A stretch of 39,967 nucleotides of DNA, from assembly GCA_900547615.1 (NCBI GenBank), contig URHH01000011.1, positions 1 through 39,967 on the forward strand. Reading direction: 5' to 3'. The notes under the pieces are model-generated. The model was given only the letters and a program-made list of their open reading frames with translations. It did no database searches and was not told where the DNA came from. Positions 7,663-15,207 of this stretch are shown here, piece by piece. Within the stretch, counting starts at the first letter, position 1. The number at the start of each line of letters is the position of its first letter. A program made the position numbers and the translations under genes. This DNA comes from an uncultured Blautia sp. Its GTDB lineage: Bacteria > Bacillota > Clostridia > Lachnospirales > Lachnospiraceae.

Positions 7663-7882
7663 TTTTAAATCCTCCTCGTTTATCCCTCTTCTTTTTGTCA
7701 GAGCTTCCGCAAACTCCGAACAGCTTTCTGCTGCTTGTTTTTATGATGTTATTATATAAGTTTTTACCAAAAGTTTTGCGGACTTTTTTTAGAAAACCTG
7801 TATATTTTTTTTGTTTTTTCGTGTATGATACAAGTATAAATTAACATTTTGGTATTTTTTTCAGATTTAAGGAGAGAATTTT
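7663..7882. promoter_or_regulatory. Divergent promoter region between corrinoid gene and regulator
   Basis: For the minus strand a TATAAT (complement of 7751-7756) lies about 90 bases before the corrinoid start, without a recognisable -35 hexamer, as expected for an activator-dependent promoter. For the plus strand TATGAT at 7824-7829 is the best -10 candidate, 54 bases before the regulator start. AraC-type regulators usually bind between such divergent genes; the exact operator is not visible. Confidence 0.45.
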
Positions 7883-9133
7883 ATGCAGCCTATCTTATAC
7901 TCCATTATTGAAAAAAGAAAGCTTCGGGAACTCCTTGAAACTTTTTATGAATGTATCGGTCTTCCTGTTCAGGTACTTGATGAAACAGGAGAAATCCTGG
8001 ACGCTTTCGGAGACTCTCACAATTACTGTAAAATTTTCAAGCGTTTTCTTCCAAAGGGAGAATCCTGTACAAAGCTCCACTCAAGCGCCAGCAAGCTTGC
8101 CATGAGCCTGGGAGAAACTTATATTTTTTCCTGCCATTCCAACTTAAATCATATTGTTTTTCCCCTTACAAATAATAACGTGCTTCTCGGCTCGATCCTT
8201 GCAGGTCCTTTCCTTATGGGCGAACCGGATTCCCTGCTCTTATCCGACATCGGAGAAAAATACTCCATTCCTACAGCGCCCCTTCTGGAAATGTATGAGG
8301 AAGCCGGAAGTCTCCCTGTTTTTGAACCTGCAAAGGTCACTTACATAAGCCGTCTTCTTTACTATATGTGCTCCGGTCTTGTGACGGACAGCCGGGCGCA
8401 GTTTAACTTAAACCACAATAAGCTTTATCAGCAGTCAAAAATTAATGAATCAATCCAGATGTACAAGGCTTCCCCACAGGTAAACAGCCGCGTTTATCCT
8501 TATGAAAAAGAAAAAGCCCTGATCACAAAACTGAAAACAGGGGATACAGAACAGGCAAAGGCTCTTCTAAACGACCTTCTGGGATATGTTTTTTTTGCTG
8601 AGGGAAATAATTTTGAAGTTGTAAAATCACGTGCGCTTGAACTTTCTTCTCTTCTTTCCCGGGCTGCTATTGAGGGCGGAGCCACGAGCGACAGTGTTCT
8701 GAAAGTAAATAACCAGTTTCTCATGTCTCTGCAGAATATTACAGATCTTGATGATCTGTGCTATAAGCTGCAGGAAACCATAGACGTTTTTACAGACTGT
8801 ATGTTTAACTACATTCCTTCAAAAGGAAATGAAATCACGAAAAAGGCGATCCGCTATATTTCTCAGAATTTTTCCAGAAGCATTACTCTGGACGAGGTGG
8901 CAGACCATGTTCACTTAAACCCCGCTTATTTTTCCACCCTGTTCAAGCAGTCCACAGGCTCCTCCTTCAAGGAATACCTGAACATGGTCCGGATTGAGGA
9001 AAGCAAACGGCTCCTTTCCAATACGGATTATTCCATTATTGATATTTCCCTTGCAACAGGATTTGAAGACCAGAGCTATTTCTCAAAAGTATTCAAAAAA
9101 TATACCGGTCTGACACCAAAGCAGTACCGGTAG
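7883..9133 (+). CDS. PocR-domain AraC-family transcriptional regulator
   Basis: A 416-residue regulator, the only plus-strand gene. Residues ~10-165 form a PocR ligand-binding domain (LRELLETFYECIGLPVQV, then Cys- and His-rich patches such as SCTKLHSSASKLAMS and FSCHSNLNHIVFPL), thought to sense small organic molecules. A linker of about 150 residues follows. The last 100 residues are an AraC HTH pair (ITLDEVADHVHLNPAYFSTL and IIDISLATGFEDQSYFSKVF). The ribosome binding site AAGGAG precedes the ATG at 7883. It is divergent from the corrinoid protein gene and convergent with the methyltransferase gene, so it likely activates this methyl-transfer set in response to the methyl donor (inference). 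No phospho-acceptor domain is present. Confidence 0.9.
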   Translation: MQPILYSIIEKRKLRELLETFYECIGLPVQVLDETGEILDAFGDSHNYCKIFKRFLPKGESCTKLHSSASKLAMSLGETYIFSCHSNLNHIVFPLTNNNVLLGSILAGPFLMGEPDSLLLSDIGEKYSIPTAPLLEMYEEAGSLPVFEPAKVTYISRLLYYMCSGLVTDSRAQFNLNHNKLYQQSKINESIQMYKASPQVNSRVYPYEKEKALITKLKTGDTEQAKALLNDLLGYVFFAEGNNFEVVKSRALELSSLLSRAAIEGGATSDSVLKVNNQFLMSLQNITDLDDLCYKLQETIDVFTDCMFNYIPSKGNEITKKAIRYISQNFSRSITLDEVADHVHLNPAYFSTLFKQSTGSSFKEYLNMVRIEESKRLLSNTDYSIIDISLATGFEDQSYFSKVFKKYTGLTPKQYR

Positions 9134-9185
9134 GAAACGCCTGCGGTGGGGCGCTTCAGCGATACACTTCTTGCCCATAGCATAA

Positions 9186-9334
9186 AAAGCTGCTATATTG
9201 AGAACTTACTAAGAAAATATTTTACATTTCCAGCGACTTTGTCGAGTACATCTTTGAGACTACAGGCTCAAAGTGAACGCAGACGGAGCTGGAAATATAA
9301 AATATTTCTGTGTAACTCTTAATATAACAGCTTT
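9186..9334. repeat. 149-bp imperfect inverted repeat between convergent genes
   Basis: Left arm 9186-9233 and right arm 9288-9334 are complementary over about 47 bases: AAAGCTG ends, a TATATT block, an AAATATTTTA block and TTTCCAGC at the inner edge. Many of the differences would be G-U pairs in RNA. The centre holds a perfect 7-bp hairpin (CTTTGAG at 9252-9258, CTCAAAG at 9266-9272) and CGACTTTGTCG at 9234-9244. It lies 52 bases after the regulator stop and 5 bases after the methyltransferase stop. It could be a two-way terminator, a structured RNA or a small non-autonomous mobile element; no target-site duplication is evident to me. Confidence 0.8.
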
Positions 9335-9339
9335 ACCCC

Positions 9340-10347
9340 TTATTTCTCGTAAAATTCTTTTACAGCGTCGAAGAATGCCTGAATGTTTTCAAGCGGGCTC
9401 ATCGGCGGAATATCACAGCCGCTTGCAATCACGAAGTTCGGATATTTGCAGCAGCGTTCCATAAGCTCAAGTGTTTCTTTACGGATCTGTTCCGGTGTTC
9501 CCTGGCGGATCGTTCCTGCCGGGTCAATGTTTCCGATGATCATTTTGTCTGACGGGAACGCCTTTAATGTTGTCTCAATATCAATGGCGTTTCCAAAGCT
9601 GTATGCAAGTGCGTCAATCTCTTTTACATTGTTGATAAGAGGCTCGATATTTCCGCAGTTGTGGTACATAACTACGAAGTTTTCATCTTCTACTGCCTCG
9701 CGGATTCTATTTACATAAGGTGTGGAAAACTCGTCGATCAGGTTTGGAGAAAGAAGTCCTGCTGCCGGCTCTGCCATAGCGATACCGTTGGCGCCCACCG
9801 CCTTAAATGCTTTCGCATATTCGATCAGGAACTCTGTCGCTTTCTCAAGGACTGTCTCCACCATTTCCGGCTCTTCGTAGCAGAGGATCATGATTTCCGT
9901 CATATCAAGAAGTCTTCCTGCAAGGGAGTATGGTCCGATAATTCCTGCTAGTACCGGGCGGTCTGTAATCTGCTGACATGCAAGCTCAATCCCTTTTACG
10001 CATTCCCCTGTTCTTCCGTCCCCAACCTTCGGAACTTTAAGCGCCTCTGCCTCGTCCTCATCATGTACAAGCGCTGCGTGGACAGTAGGAACGTCGTCCT
10101 CGCTGTAGTGAACCGGGCTTCCGAACGCCTCTGCCTCAACGGAAAGGTCCATAAGGCTGAATGCCACGCCCGTGTCAAAACGGTCTGCAATGGCTTTCAT
10201 ACACTGTGCCTGAAGTTCGCCGCTTTTTACAAGCTCATCTACTGTGTGTCCGATGATCTGTACTCCCGGAAAAGAGAGGATTGGCATTGCCTTTTTAACC
10301 GGATTATTAATACATTCTACTACCCATTCTTTCATATTACGTTTCAT
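9340..10347 (-). CDS. MtaA/MtbA-like corrinoid methyltransferase, uroporphyrinogen decarboxylase fold
   Basis: A 335-residue URO-D-superfamily protein. It carries the zinc pattern of methylcobamide:thiol methyltransferases, H-x-C in VVMYHNCGNIEPL (~residue 238) and a later Cys in FVIASGCDIPPMSPLENI (~310), rather than the arginine-rich site of true haem-pathway URO-D. By family, it would move a methyl group between the corrinoid protein and a thiol or tetrahydropterin acceptor, or in some systems take it directly from the substrate. The start ATG at 10347 has AAGGAG at 9 bases. The corrinoid protein and activator lie beyond the regulator, so the set is split. An inverted repeat with TATAAT at 10446-10483 lies upstream. 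Confidence 0.85.
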   Translation of the reverse strand: MKRNMKEWVVECINNPVKKAMPILSFPGVQIIGHTVDELVKSGELQAQCMKAIADRFDTGVAFSLMDLSVEAEAFGSPVHYSEDDVPTVHAALVHDEDEAEALKVPKVGDGRTGECVKGIELACQQITDRPVLAGIIGPYSLAGRLLDMTEIMILCYEEPEMVETVLEKATEFLIEYAKAFKAVGANGIAMAEPAAGLLSPNLIDEFSTPYVNRIREAVEDENFVVMYHNCGNIEPLINNVKEIDALAYSFGNAIDIETTLKAFPSDKMIIGNIDPAGTIRQGTPEQIRKETLELMERCCKYPNFVIASGCDIPPMSPLENIQAFFDAVKEFYEK

Positions 10348-10445
10348 AAGATATACACTCCTTTTTATAAGTTTTCTTCTATTCTCTATTGCTGCATTAT
10401 CACTGGTGTAAATAGCGGAAGCTCTGTCTTTTATCTGTCTACATT

Positions 10446-10483
10446 ATAGAAAATTGCAGATGGAAATTGCTATAATTTTCTAT
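10446..10483 (-). promoter_or_regulatory. Dyad symmetric promoter element upstream of the methyltransferase
   Basis: ATAGAAAATT and AATTTTCTAT arms, with inner GCA/TGC, enclose about 9-12 bases. In the minus direction the distal arm runs into TATAAT, a -10 candidate, about 100 bases before the start at 10347. No -35 hexamer is evident. An operator for the PocR-AraC regulator is a reasonable guess. Confidence 0.45.
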
Positions 10484-10606
10484 CTATTATTTGTACTTTT
10501 TTTGTGTTTTTATATGGCGCAATATAGGAAATCTAATCAAATCTCTTTTTATCCAAACTTCTTACATATATTTTTGTGATTTTTTTCATACAATCCGGTA
10601 ATTTTT

Positions 10607-10957
10607 TCAGATTCCCATGCTGCCTCTTGCTGTAATCTTCCACCTGTCGCCGAGAAACAGCTCGCCGGATTCAATCCTGCTGTTTTCGTGATATACGGAA
10701 ATCTCTGTTTTGATTTCTCCTGCTGCTCCGCGCCGCCTTGCTTCTGCCTCCGCAGCAATCTGTCCCTGTTCTCTTAAATACTGCTCCGCTTTTTTTATAA
10801 GCTCCTCGGGAAGCTTTCCTATGGCTTTTTTGATCCCTTTCTTTAAGTCCTCTCTTGTGGTAAACGATTTTGCTCCCGCCATAATTTCTCTTTTTTCCAG
10901 ATCATAAACAACAGCGTCTGTGTAAGTTCCGCCTGTATCAATCCCCATTCCGATCAT
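10607..10957 (-). pseudogene. Internally deleted hydantoinase/oxoprolinase-type ASKHA protein
   Basis: A 116-residue frame starting at the ATG at 10957, chosen because GGAGG lies 8 bases upstream. The first 55 residues match the N-terminus of hydantoinase/oxoprolinase family proteins (IGMGIDTGGTYTDAVVYDLE, then KSFTTREDLKKGI and KLPEELIKKAE). In that family this is followed by a loop such as STTLATNA and several hundred more residues. Here the sequence passes directly to a different 55-residue segment (IAAEAEARRRGAAGEI to WKITARGSMGI) that looks like the family C-terminus. I infer an in-frame internal deletion of roughly 400 or more residues, leaving a non-enzymatic remnant. A designed small protein cannot be excluded because the frame and ribosome binding site remain intact. 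Confidence 0.65.
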
Positions 10958-10965
10958 AATAAAAA

Positions 10966-11014
10966 CCTCCAAAACTGTACTTCCTGCATTTATTTTAGCA
11001 AGTACAGCCGGAGG
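10966..11014 (-). promoter_or_regulatory. Inverted repeat covering the ribosome binding site of the deleted hydantoinase gene
   Basis: AAGTACAG at 11000-11007 pairs with CTGTACTT at 10975-10982, and an outer CCTCC/GGAGG pair includes the ribosome binding site at 10966-10970. In RNA this would bury the Shine-Dalgarno sequence. As DNA it is an 8-bp dyad spanning a TAAAAT -10-like hexamer, so an operator is the alternative. Confidence 0.5.
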
Positions 11015-11071
11015 CTTCTATTACTTATTATTCATTATTTGTAGTTTTTTTTGAAATGCCGGGGAATACAG

Positions 11072-11212
11072 TCAGGATTTGTAAATCCTTTTCTTTAAAT
11101 ACCATATGGCAATTCCGGAATAAGGTTTCAGATACCCCTCCTTATCCCTTTCTTCGTATTCTTTCAGAACTTTCTGTAGAAGCGTCCTGCTCCATTGCCC
11201 CTTTTCCTTCAT
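11072..11212 (-). CDS. Small ORF downstream of the AAA ATPase
   Basis: A 46-codon frame from ATG at 11212 to TGA at 11072, 16 bases after the ATPase stop. The product is rich in Lys, Glu, Tyr and Arg and begins MKEKGQWSRTLLQKVLKEYE, ending in a helix-like IAIWYLKKRIYKS. The frame is open back to a stop inside the end of the ATPase gene, so a longer version using a non-ATG start behind GAGGGAG is possible. I know no family with certainty. The coding-like composition and tight spacing suggest a real gene translated with the ATPase; an alternative is a fragment of a longer partner gene. Confidence 0.45.
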   Translation of the reverse strand: MKEKGQWSRTLLQKVLKEYEERDKEGYLKPYSGIAIWYLKKRIYKS

Positions 11213-11228
11213 GCGTTTTATTTTTTCT

Positions 11229-12386
11229 TTACAAATCTCCCTCTGTTATGCTGTTTTCAAAATCCGCTATAAGCTTTTGTACCTGCTCTGCTATTGCTCC
11301 GCTTTCCTGACAGATACTCAAAATATCATTTATTTCCAATCCGTACGGCGTTTTTTCATAAATAATATTCTTTTCATCATCTATTTTAATTAAATGTTCT
11401 TCCTTGCACGATGCCATAATTACAGGTGAATGCGTAGCTGCTATAAATTGTACCCCCGGAAATGTTTTTTTAAGAGCATTGACAATTTTCCACTGCCACT
11501 TTGGGTGAAGGTGCATATCCAGTTCATCGATCAGCACAATACCCGGCGTATTTCTGATGTCTGATAATAATTGAGGATTTAAAAGTGCCATGCGGTATGC
11601 AATATCTAACACCATCCAGATAACAGACTGATACCCGGCACTTAAATCGCGAACAGGAAGAGCACCTTCCGATGTAACAAATATCAGCTCGCCGCTCTGT
11701 TCATCGTACTCAAAATTCGATACTTTTTCCTGTATCATTTCCTGCATGAACAGGCGAACCGCCTTTTTTACACCCTGATATTCCCCGATTTCTGCCTTTC
11801 TTTTCCATTCAAGCATTTCCATATGGCGAATCCAGTTCATTAACATTTTATTATTGGAAGCTTCTATGAGGCAGCTGTCGTAACCCACAGTCCTGTAAAA
11901 TTGTCCTGCAAATACATTGTCTGACGATTCCCTTTTCTGCATCCACATTCTCGCCGTGCTCTGATAACTGAGCACAGGTAAAATACTGTCTTTCCGGGCT
12001 GCCATTTTCTCTGCTTTCCTGCAAATATCTCTTGGCTCTACTGTACTTCTGGAGGCTTTCACACTGCTTTTTCTCCGAATCCACCGAAAAGTTTCATTCT
12101 CTATAACTGCCTCGCATTCTACTTCAACAGGTGTAATATAACGCTTATTAAAAGAACCTTCTCCTGTACTTTCCAAAACAATACGTATTTCTTCTTTTGT
12201 AAAATTCTTAGCCGGAATGTCGGGAAGTCCCGCAAGAATCCCTCCAAGACCGACAGAAATCGCCTCGAGCACAGAGGTTTTTCCGTACCCATTATCTCCT
12301 ATCAAAAGATTGAATCCCGGCTTCAGGTCAAGTGTACATTCTTCAATTCCTTTAAAATTTCTGATGATTACCTGATTTAATTTCAT
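11229..12386 (-). CDS. AAA (RecF/SMC-like) ATPase
   Basis: A 385-residue P-loop ATPase of the AAA_21/AAA_15 type. Walker A is LIGDNGYGKTSVLE (~29-40), the ABC-like signature is VRDLSAGYQSVIWMVLD (~245), Walker B is GIVLIDELDMHLHP (~290), and the switch His lies in FIAATHSPVIM (~325). The start has AGGTGGG upstream. Single-gene relatives are widespread and many act in phage defence when paired with a nuclease or other effector (OLD, Septu, PARIS, retron ATPases). Here no HNH or TOPRIM partner is present, only a 46-codon ORF. Terminal AAA proteins of this sort also occur as solitary genes of unknown role. It is flanked by a sugar operon and a deleted gene, consistent with an accessory insertion. 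Confidence 0.85.
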   Translation of the reverse strand: MKLNQVIIRNFKGIEECTLDLKPGFNLLIGDNGYGKTSVLEAISVGLGGILAGLPDIPAKNFTKEEIRIVLESTGEGSFNKRYITPVEVECEAVIENETFRWIRRKSSVKASRSTVEPRDICRKAEKMAARKDSILPVLSYQSTARMWMQKRESSDNVFAGQFYRTVGYDSCLIEASNNKMLMNWIRHMEMLEWKRKAEIGEYQGVKKAVRLFMQEMIQEKVSNFEYDEQSGELIFVTSEGALPVRDLSAGYQSVIWMVLDIAYRMALLNPQLLSDIRNTPGIVLIDELDMHLHPKWQWKIVNALKKTFPGVQFIAATHSPVIMASCKEEHLIKIDDEKNIIYEKTPYGLEINDILSICQESGAIAEQVQKLIADFENSITEGDL

Positions 12387-12476
12387 TCAAACCCACCTAT
12401 TACTTTCTTATTACAGTCTGCCTGCTTTCCTATGTTTTAATATACCACAAACAGCCCAAAATAGAAAGAAAATTGG

Positions 12477-13439
12477 TCAGCTTAACTGCCTCTTCACTTC
12501 CGCCACAATCATCTCCACGAGCTTCGCCCTGTCCGCCTCTTCCACGGGGATTTTCTTATTGGAAATTCCTCCCTCAAAATCCCTTCCGTGTCCGCAGCTT
12601 GAAAACAGTTCCATCTTTTTCTGGCATTCCTGCTTTACTGCTTCCACTGCGGCAGGAATTAAATCTATGATTCCCTTATTCATGCTGTCAAATTTTTTAA
12701 ATTCTGCTTCCACTGCCGCCACATTAATGTCTGTAAAAATATTTACCTTGCTGATTCCCTCCTGAATGGCTCTTCTGAAATCATTGTCAGTAAGTCCTGA
12801 GCCTCCGTGAAGAACAAGGGGAACCTTAACTGTATCGGCAATGGTGTGGATTCTCTCAAAATCCAGTTTCGGCGGAAGCTTATACGCGCCGTGCGCGTTT
12901 CCGACTGCAATGGCAAGGGCGTCCACCCCTGTTTTCTCCACATAATCTTTCGCCATCTTTGGGTCTGTGAAAAAGCGGGACGGATCTTCCAGATGAGAAT
13001 CCCCCTCTGCGGAATCCGGGTTATCTCCCACATGTCCCAGTTCTCCCTCAATGGTCGCGCCATAGGAATGGGCAGTCTCCGCCATCTCCCGTACTTTTTC
13101 TATATTTATTTCGTAAGGGTCTGTGGAACAGTCGTACATAATAGAAGAAAAACCAAGTTCAAGGGCTTTCAGACAGGTTTCTTTTCGAAGCCCGTGATCC
13201 AGGTGAATGACAACCGGAACATTCGCTTTTTTTGCCATCGGGATCAGATAATAAGACACTTCTTCCAGTGGTCCGTAAGGAAGAAGCACCTCTGCTGTTC
13301 CCATGATCACAGGCGACTGTGTGGCTTTTGCCGCCGCAATAATTCCTCTTGCAAGCTCAAGATTTACCGCATTAAATAATCCTACTGCATATTTTTTCTG
13401 CTTCGCAGGAAGCAGCACTTCATTCATATTTACAAGCAT
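12477..13439 (-). CDS. Class II (zinc) ketose-bisphosphate aldolase
   Basis: A 320-residue aldolase of the FbaA/GatY/KbaY family. Visible features are VVIHLDHGLRKE (catalytic Asp and zinc His), IEGELGHVGDN, GNAHGAYK (zinc His), PLVLHGGSGL (zinc His, phosphate-binding Gly) and the phosphate loop VNIFTDINVA. It cleaves a ketose 1,6-bisphosphate (or a ketose 1-phosphate) to DHAP and an aldehyde. It is the last gene of the module 3 catabolic run; its ATG follows the PfkB stop with no gap, and GGGGG within that gene serves as ribosome binding site. I see no clear intrinsic terminator in the 90 bases after it. The stereochemistry of the substrate cannot be read from sequence. Confidence 0.9.
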   Translation of the reverse strand: MLVNMNEVLLPAKQKKYAVGLFNAVNLELARGIIAAAKATQSPVIMGTAEVLLPYGPLEEVSYYLIPMAKKANVPVVIHLDHGLRKETCLKALELGFSSIMYDCSTDPYEINIEKVREMAETAHSYGATIEGELGHVGDNPDSAEGDSHLEDPSRFFTDPKMAKDYVEKTGVDALAIAVGNAHGAYKLPPKLDFERIHTIADTVKVPLVLHGGSGLTDNDFRRAIQEGISKVNIFTDINVAAVEAEFKKFDSMNKGIIDLIPAAVEAVKQECQKKMELFSSCGHGRDFEGGISNKKIPVEEADRAKLVEMIVAEVKRQLS

Positions 13440-14582
13440 TTATTTGTCCCCCTGTTTTTGTTTTTCCCAACCGGAATCAATAAGTTTCTGCACCTCTTCC
13501 AGAGGAAGAATGCCGCCCAGCGCGTCATATGTCTGTACGCAGAGCGCTCCTGTGGCAGTCGCAAGATGAAGCGCGTCCTGCCAGCTTTTTCCATCCAGAA
13601 CTGCGGCGAGAAAAGCGGCTATCGTTGTGTCTCCCGCGCCTGTTCCGGAAACGACTTTTTCCACAAAATAGCTTCTCTCAAAGCATTCTCTGTCCGCCCA
13701 GGTATCCGCAATCTCCGCTCCGATTCCACCGCCGATTTTCAAAAGGCGCTCTCTGTCTGCAGTCCGGAAATATAATCCGGGAGCGCCGCACTTAATAAGA
13801 ATCACCTTTGCCCCGTAAGAAAGCAGCGTATCTGAAAGAGGTTTTACGTCCTTCTCAATATCAAGAAATTTCGTAACATCATGTCCTCCGGCGCGTTTTT
13901 TCCACTCACGATACCGCTCTCTGTCAAGCATGAGACAAAGCTCCTCCACACTTGGCACAAAGAAATCAATATACGGCACCGCTTCTTTTAAGATAGCATT
14001 CCAGTCCTGTTTTCCCGCCTCTGTATGCTCCTCGAACATCGCCGTATCCACCGATACGGCAGTTCCTGTTTCGTGTACCATTTTCAGAAGACGGATAAAC
14101 TCTTTTCCTCCGTCTCCGTACATTTTTTTCATAAGAGGCGGATAGCCAAAATGAAAAAGACTGGCTTTTTCCACCTTCTCAATGTCTATATCCTCCGGCA
14201 AAAAGGCATCGTTTGCCCCTGTATGATGAAGGACGATCCTGTCTATTCCCGGCGGTGCAAGAATGACGGAATACGAGGTTCCGCAGTCTTCTCTTACGAT
14301 CATAGAATCCCCGGAAACGCCGTATTTTTCCAGCTCGTTCATGATAATCTGACCAAAAGCGTCCGCCCCCGTCATGCCCATAAGCATGGCGTCTGCTCCC
14401 AGAAGCTTCATTCCCACACCTGTATTCGATACGGCTCCGCCAAGGCTTACCTTTGCCTGATCCATTGCCACAAGCTGTCCCGGAACAAAAATATCCGTGA
14501 TTTCTCTTTCTTCTTTCCCCGAAAATGCCGGTGTAATATCAAGACAGATATGACCGGCTGCGATTGCTTTTTTTCTGCCCAT
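13440..14582 (-). CDS. PfkB-family sugar kinase
   Basis: A 380-residue ribokinase-fold kinase. I chose the ATG at 14582 because AGGAGG lies just before it; the frame stays open 37 codons further, but that extension overlaps the SIS gene and is not protein-like. Motif 1 is GGAVSNTGVGMKLLGA (~40) and motif 2 with the catalytic Asp is GTGAGDTTIAAFLAAV (~325). In context it probably phosphorylates a ketose phosphate, or a free ketose at C1, for the aldolase directly downstream. At 380 residues it is longer than typical ribokinase (about 310), with an insertion of charged residues near 225-260. The exact substrate is unknown. Confidence 0.88.
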   Translation of the reverse strand: MGRKKAIAAGHICLDITPAFSGKEEREITDIFVPGQLVAMDQAKVSLGGAVSNTGVGMKLLGADAMLMGMTGADAFGQIIMNELEKYGVSGDSMIVREDCGTSYSVILAPPGIDRIVLHHTGANDAFLPEDIDIEKVEKASLFHFGYPPLMKKMYGDGGKEFIRLLKMVHETGTAVSVDTAMFEEHTEAGKQDWNAILKEAVPYIDFFVPSVEELCLMLDRERYREWKKRAGGHDVTKFLDIEKDVKPLSDTLLSYGAKVILIKCGAPGLYFRTADRERLLKIGGGIGAEIADTWADRECFERSYFVEKVVSGTGAGDTTIAAFLAAVLDGKSWQDALHLATATGALCVQTYDALGGILPLEEVQKLIDSGWEKQKQGDK

Positions 14583-14595
14583 AGAACCCTCCTGA

Positions 14596-15204
14596 TTACA
14601 TTTCAAAAAAAGTATCCTCCAGCATCGCGCACAGTGCATGATAAACAGGAAGATGAAGTTCCTGAATTTCCGCCGTATACGCTCCCGGAACACAAATACA
14701 TACGTCCGCCGCCTCTCTTAATTTCCCGCCGTTTCCTCCTGTCAGGCCTACTACTTTTAAATCCTTTGTTTTTGCCACCTTCACTGCGTTTAAAACATTC
14801 CCGGAATTTCCTGATGTCGTAATTGCAAGAAGCACATCGCCCTTTTTTCCGTATCCGTAAACCTGTTGGGCAAAAATCATATCCGGGCTGACATCATTTA
14901 AAAAGGCGGTGGATAAAGCGGCGTGTCCCGTGAGAGAAATAGCAGGCATTGCCTCCTGAAGATGATCTGCAAGCTCTCCCAGCTTTTCCCTTTCTTTTTC
15001 TCCCAGAGGACGTTTCTTTCGAAAGCCCTTCATAAGCTCCCCCACAATATGGTCGCTGTCTGCGGCGCTTCCCCCATTGCCGCACACAAGAAGCTTTCCT
15101 TCGTTCTGGTATGTATTTTTTATTGTTATATAAGCATTATAAATATCCTTTTCGCAATCTGCAAGAACAGGATACCTTTTTATCAGTTTTTTCAGCTCTT
15201 CCAT
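14596..15204 (-). CDS. SIS-domain phosphosugar isomerase (GmhA-like)
   Basis: A 202-residue single SIS-domain protein of GmhA length. Phosphate-binding features are LLVCGNGGSAADSDHI (~40-55) and AITTSGNSGNVLNAV (~130), with a later VVGLTGGNGGKL. GmhA proper makes sedoheptulose 7-phosphate into heptose 7-phosphate for cell-surface glycans, but here no heptose kinase or transferase is present. The gene is locked between ROK and PfkB kinases, so aldose/ketose interconversion of a phosphorylated sugar in catabolism is more likely (inference). The ribosome binding site AGGAGA overlaps the stop of the ROK gene. Confidence 0.82.
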   Translation of the reverse strand: MEELKKLIKRYPVLADCEKDIYNAYITIKNTYQNEGKLLVCGNGGSAADSDHIVGELMKGFRKKRPLGEKEREKLGELADHLQEAMPAISLTGHAALSTAFLNDVSPDMIFAQQVYGYGKKGDVLLAITTSGNSGNVLNAVKVAKTKDLKVVGLTGGNGGKLREAADVCICVPGAYTAEIQELHLPVYHALCAMLEDTFFEM

Positions 15205-15207
15205 TTC

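Noticed and set aside
7663..7882. Cobalamin riboswitch upstream of the corrinoid protein
   Set aside because: The gap is short and AT-rich; I could not find a conserved B12-box-like sequence or multi-helix layout.
9186..9334. Insertion sequence with terminal repeats
   Set aside because: The arms resemble terminal inverted repeats, but the 50-base centre has no room for a transposase and I see no target duplication, so I list it only as an inverted repeat.
14583..14693. 37-codon N-terminal extension of the PfkB kinase
   Set aside because: Overlaps the SIS gene, is Arg/Cys/Phe-rich, and a strong ribosome binding site marks the ATG at 14582.
14025..14822. 265-codon plus-strand ORF across PfkB and SIS genes
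   Set aside because: Antisense overlap with two confident genes; His/Arg/Phe-rich sequence without family features.
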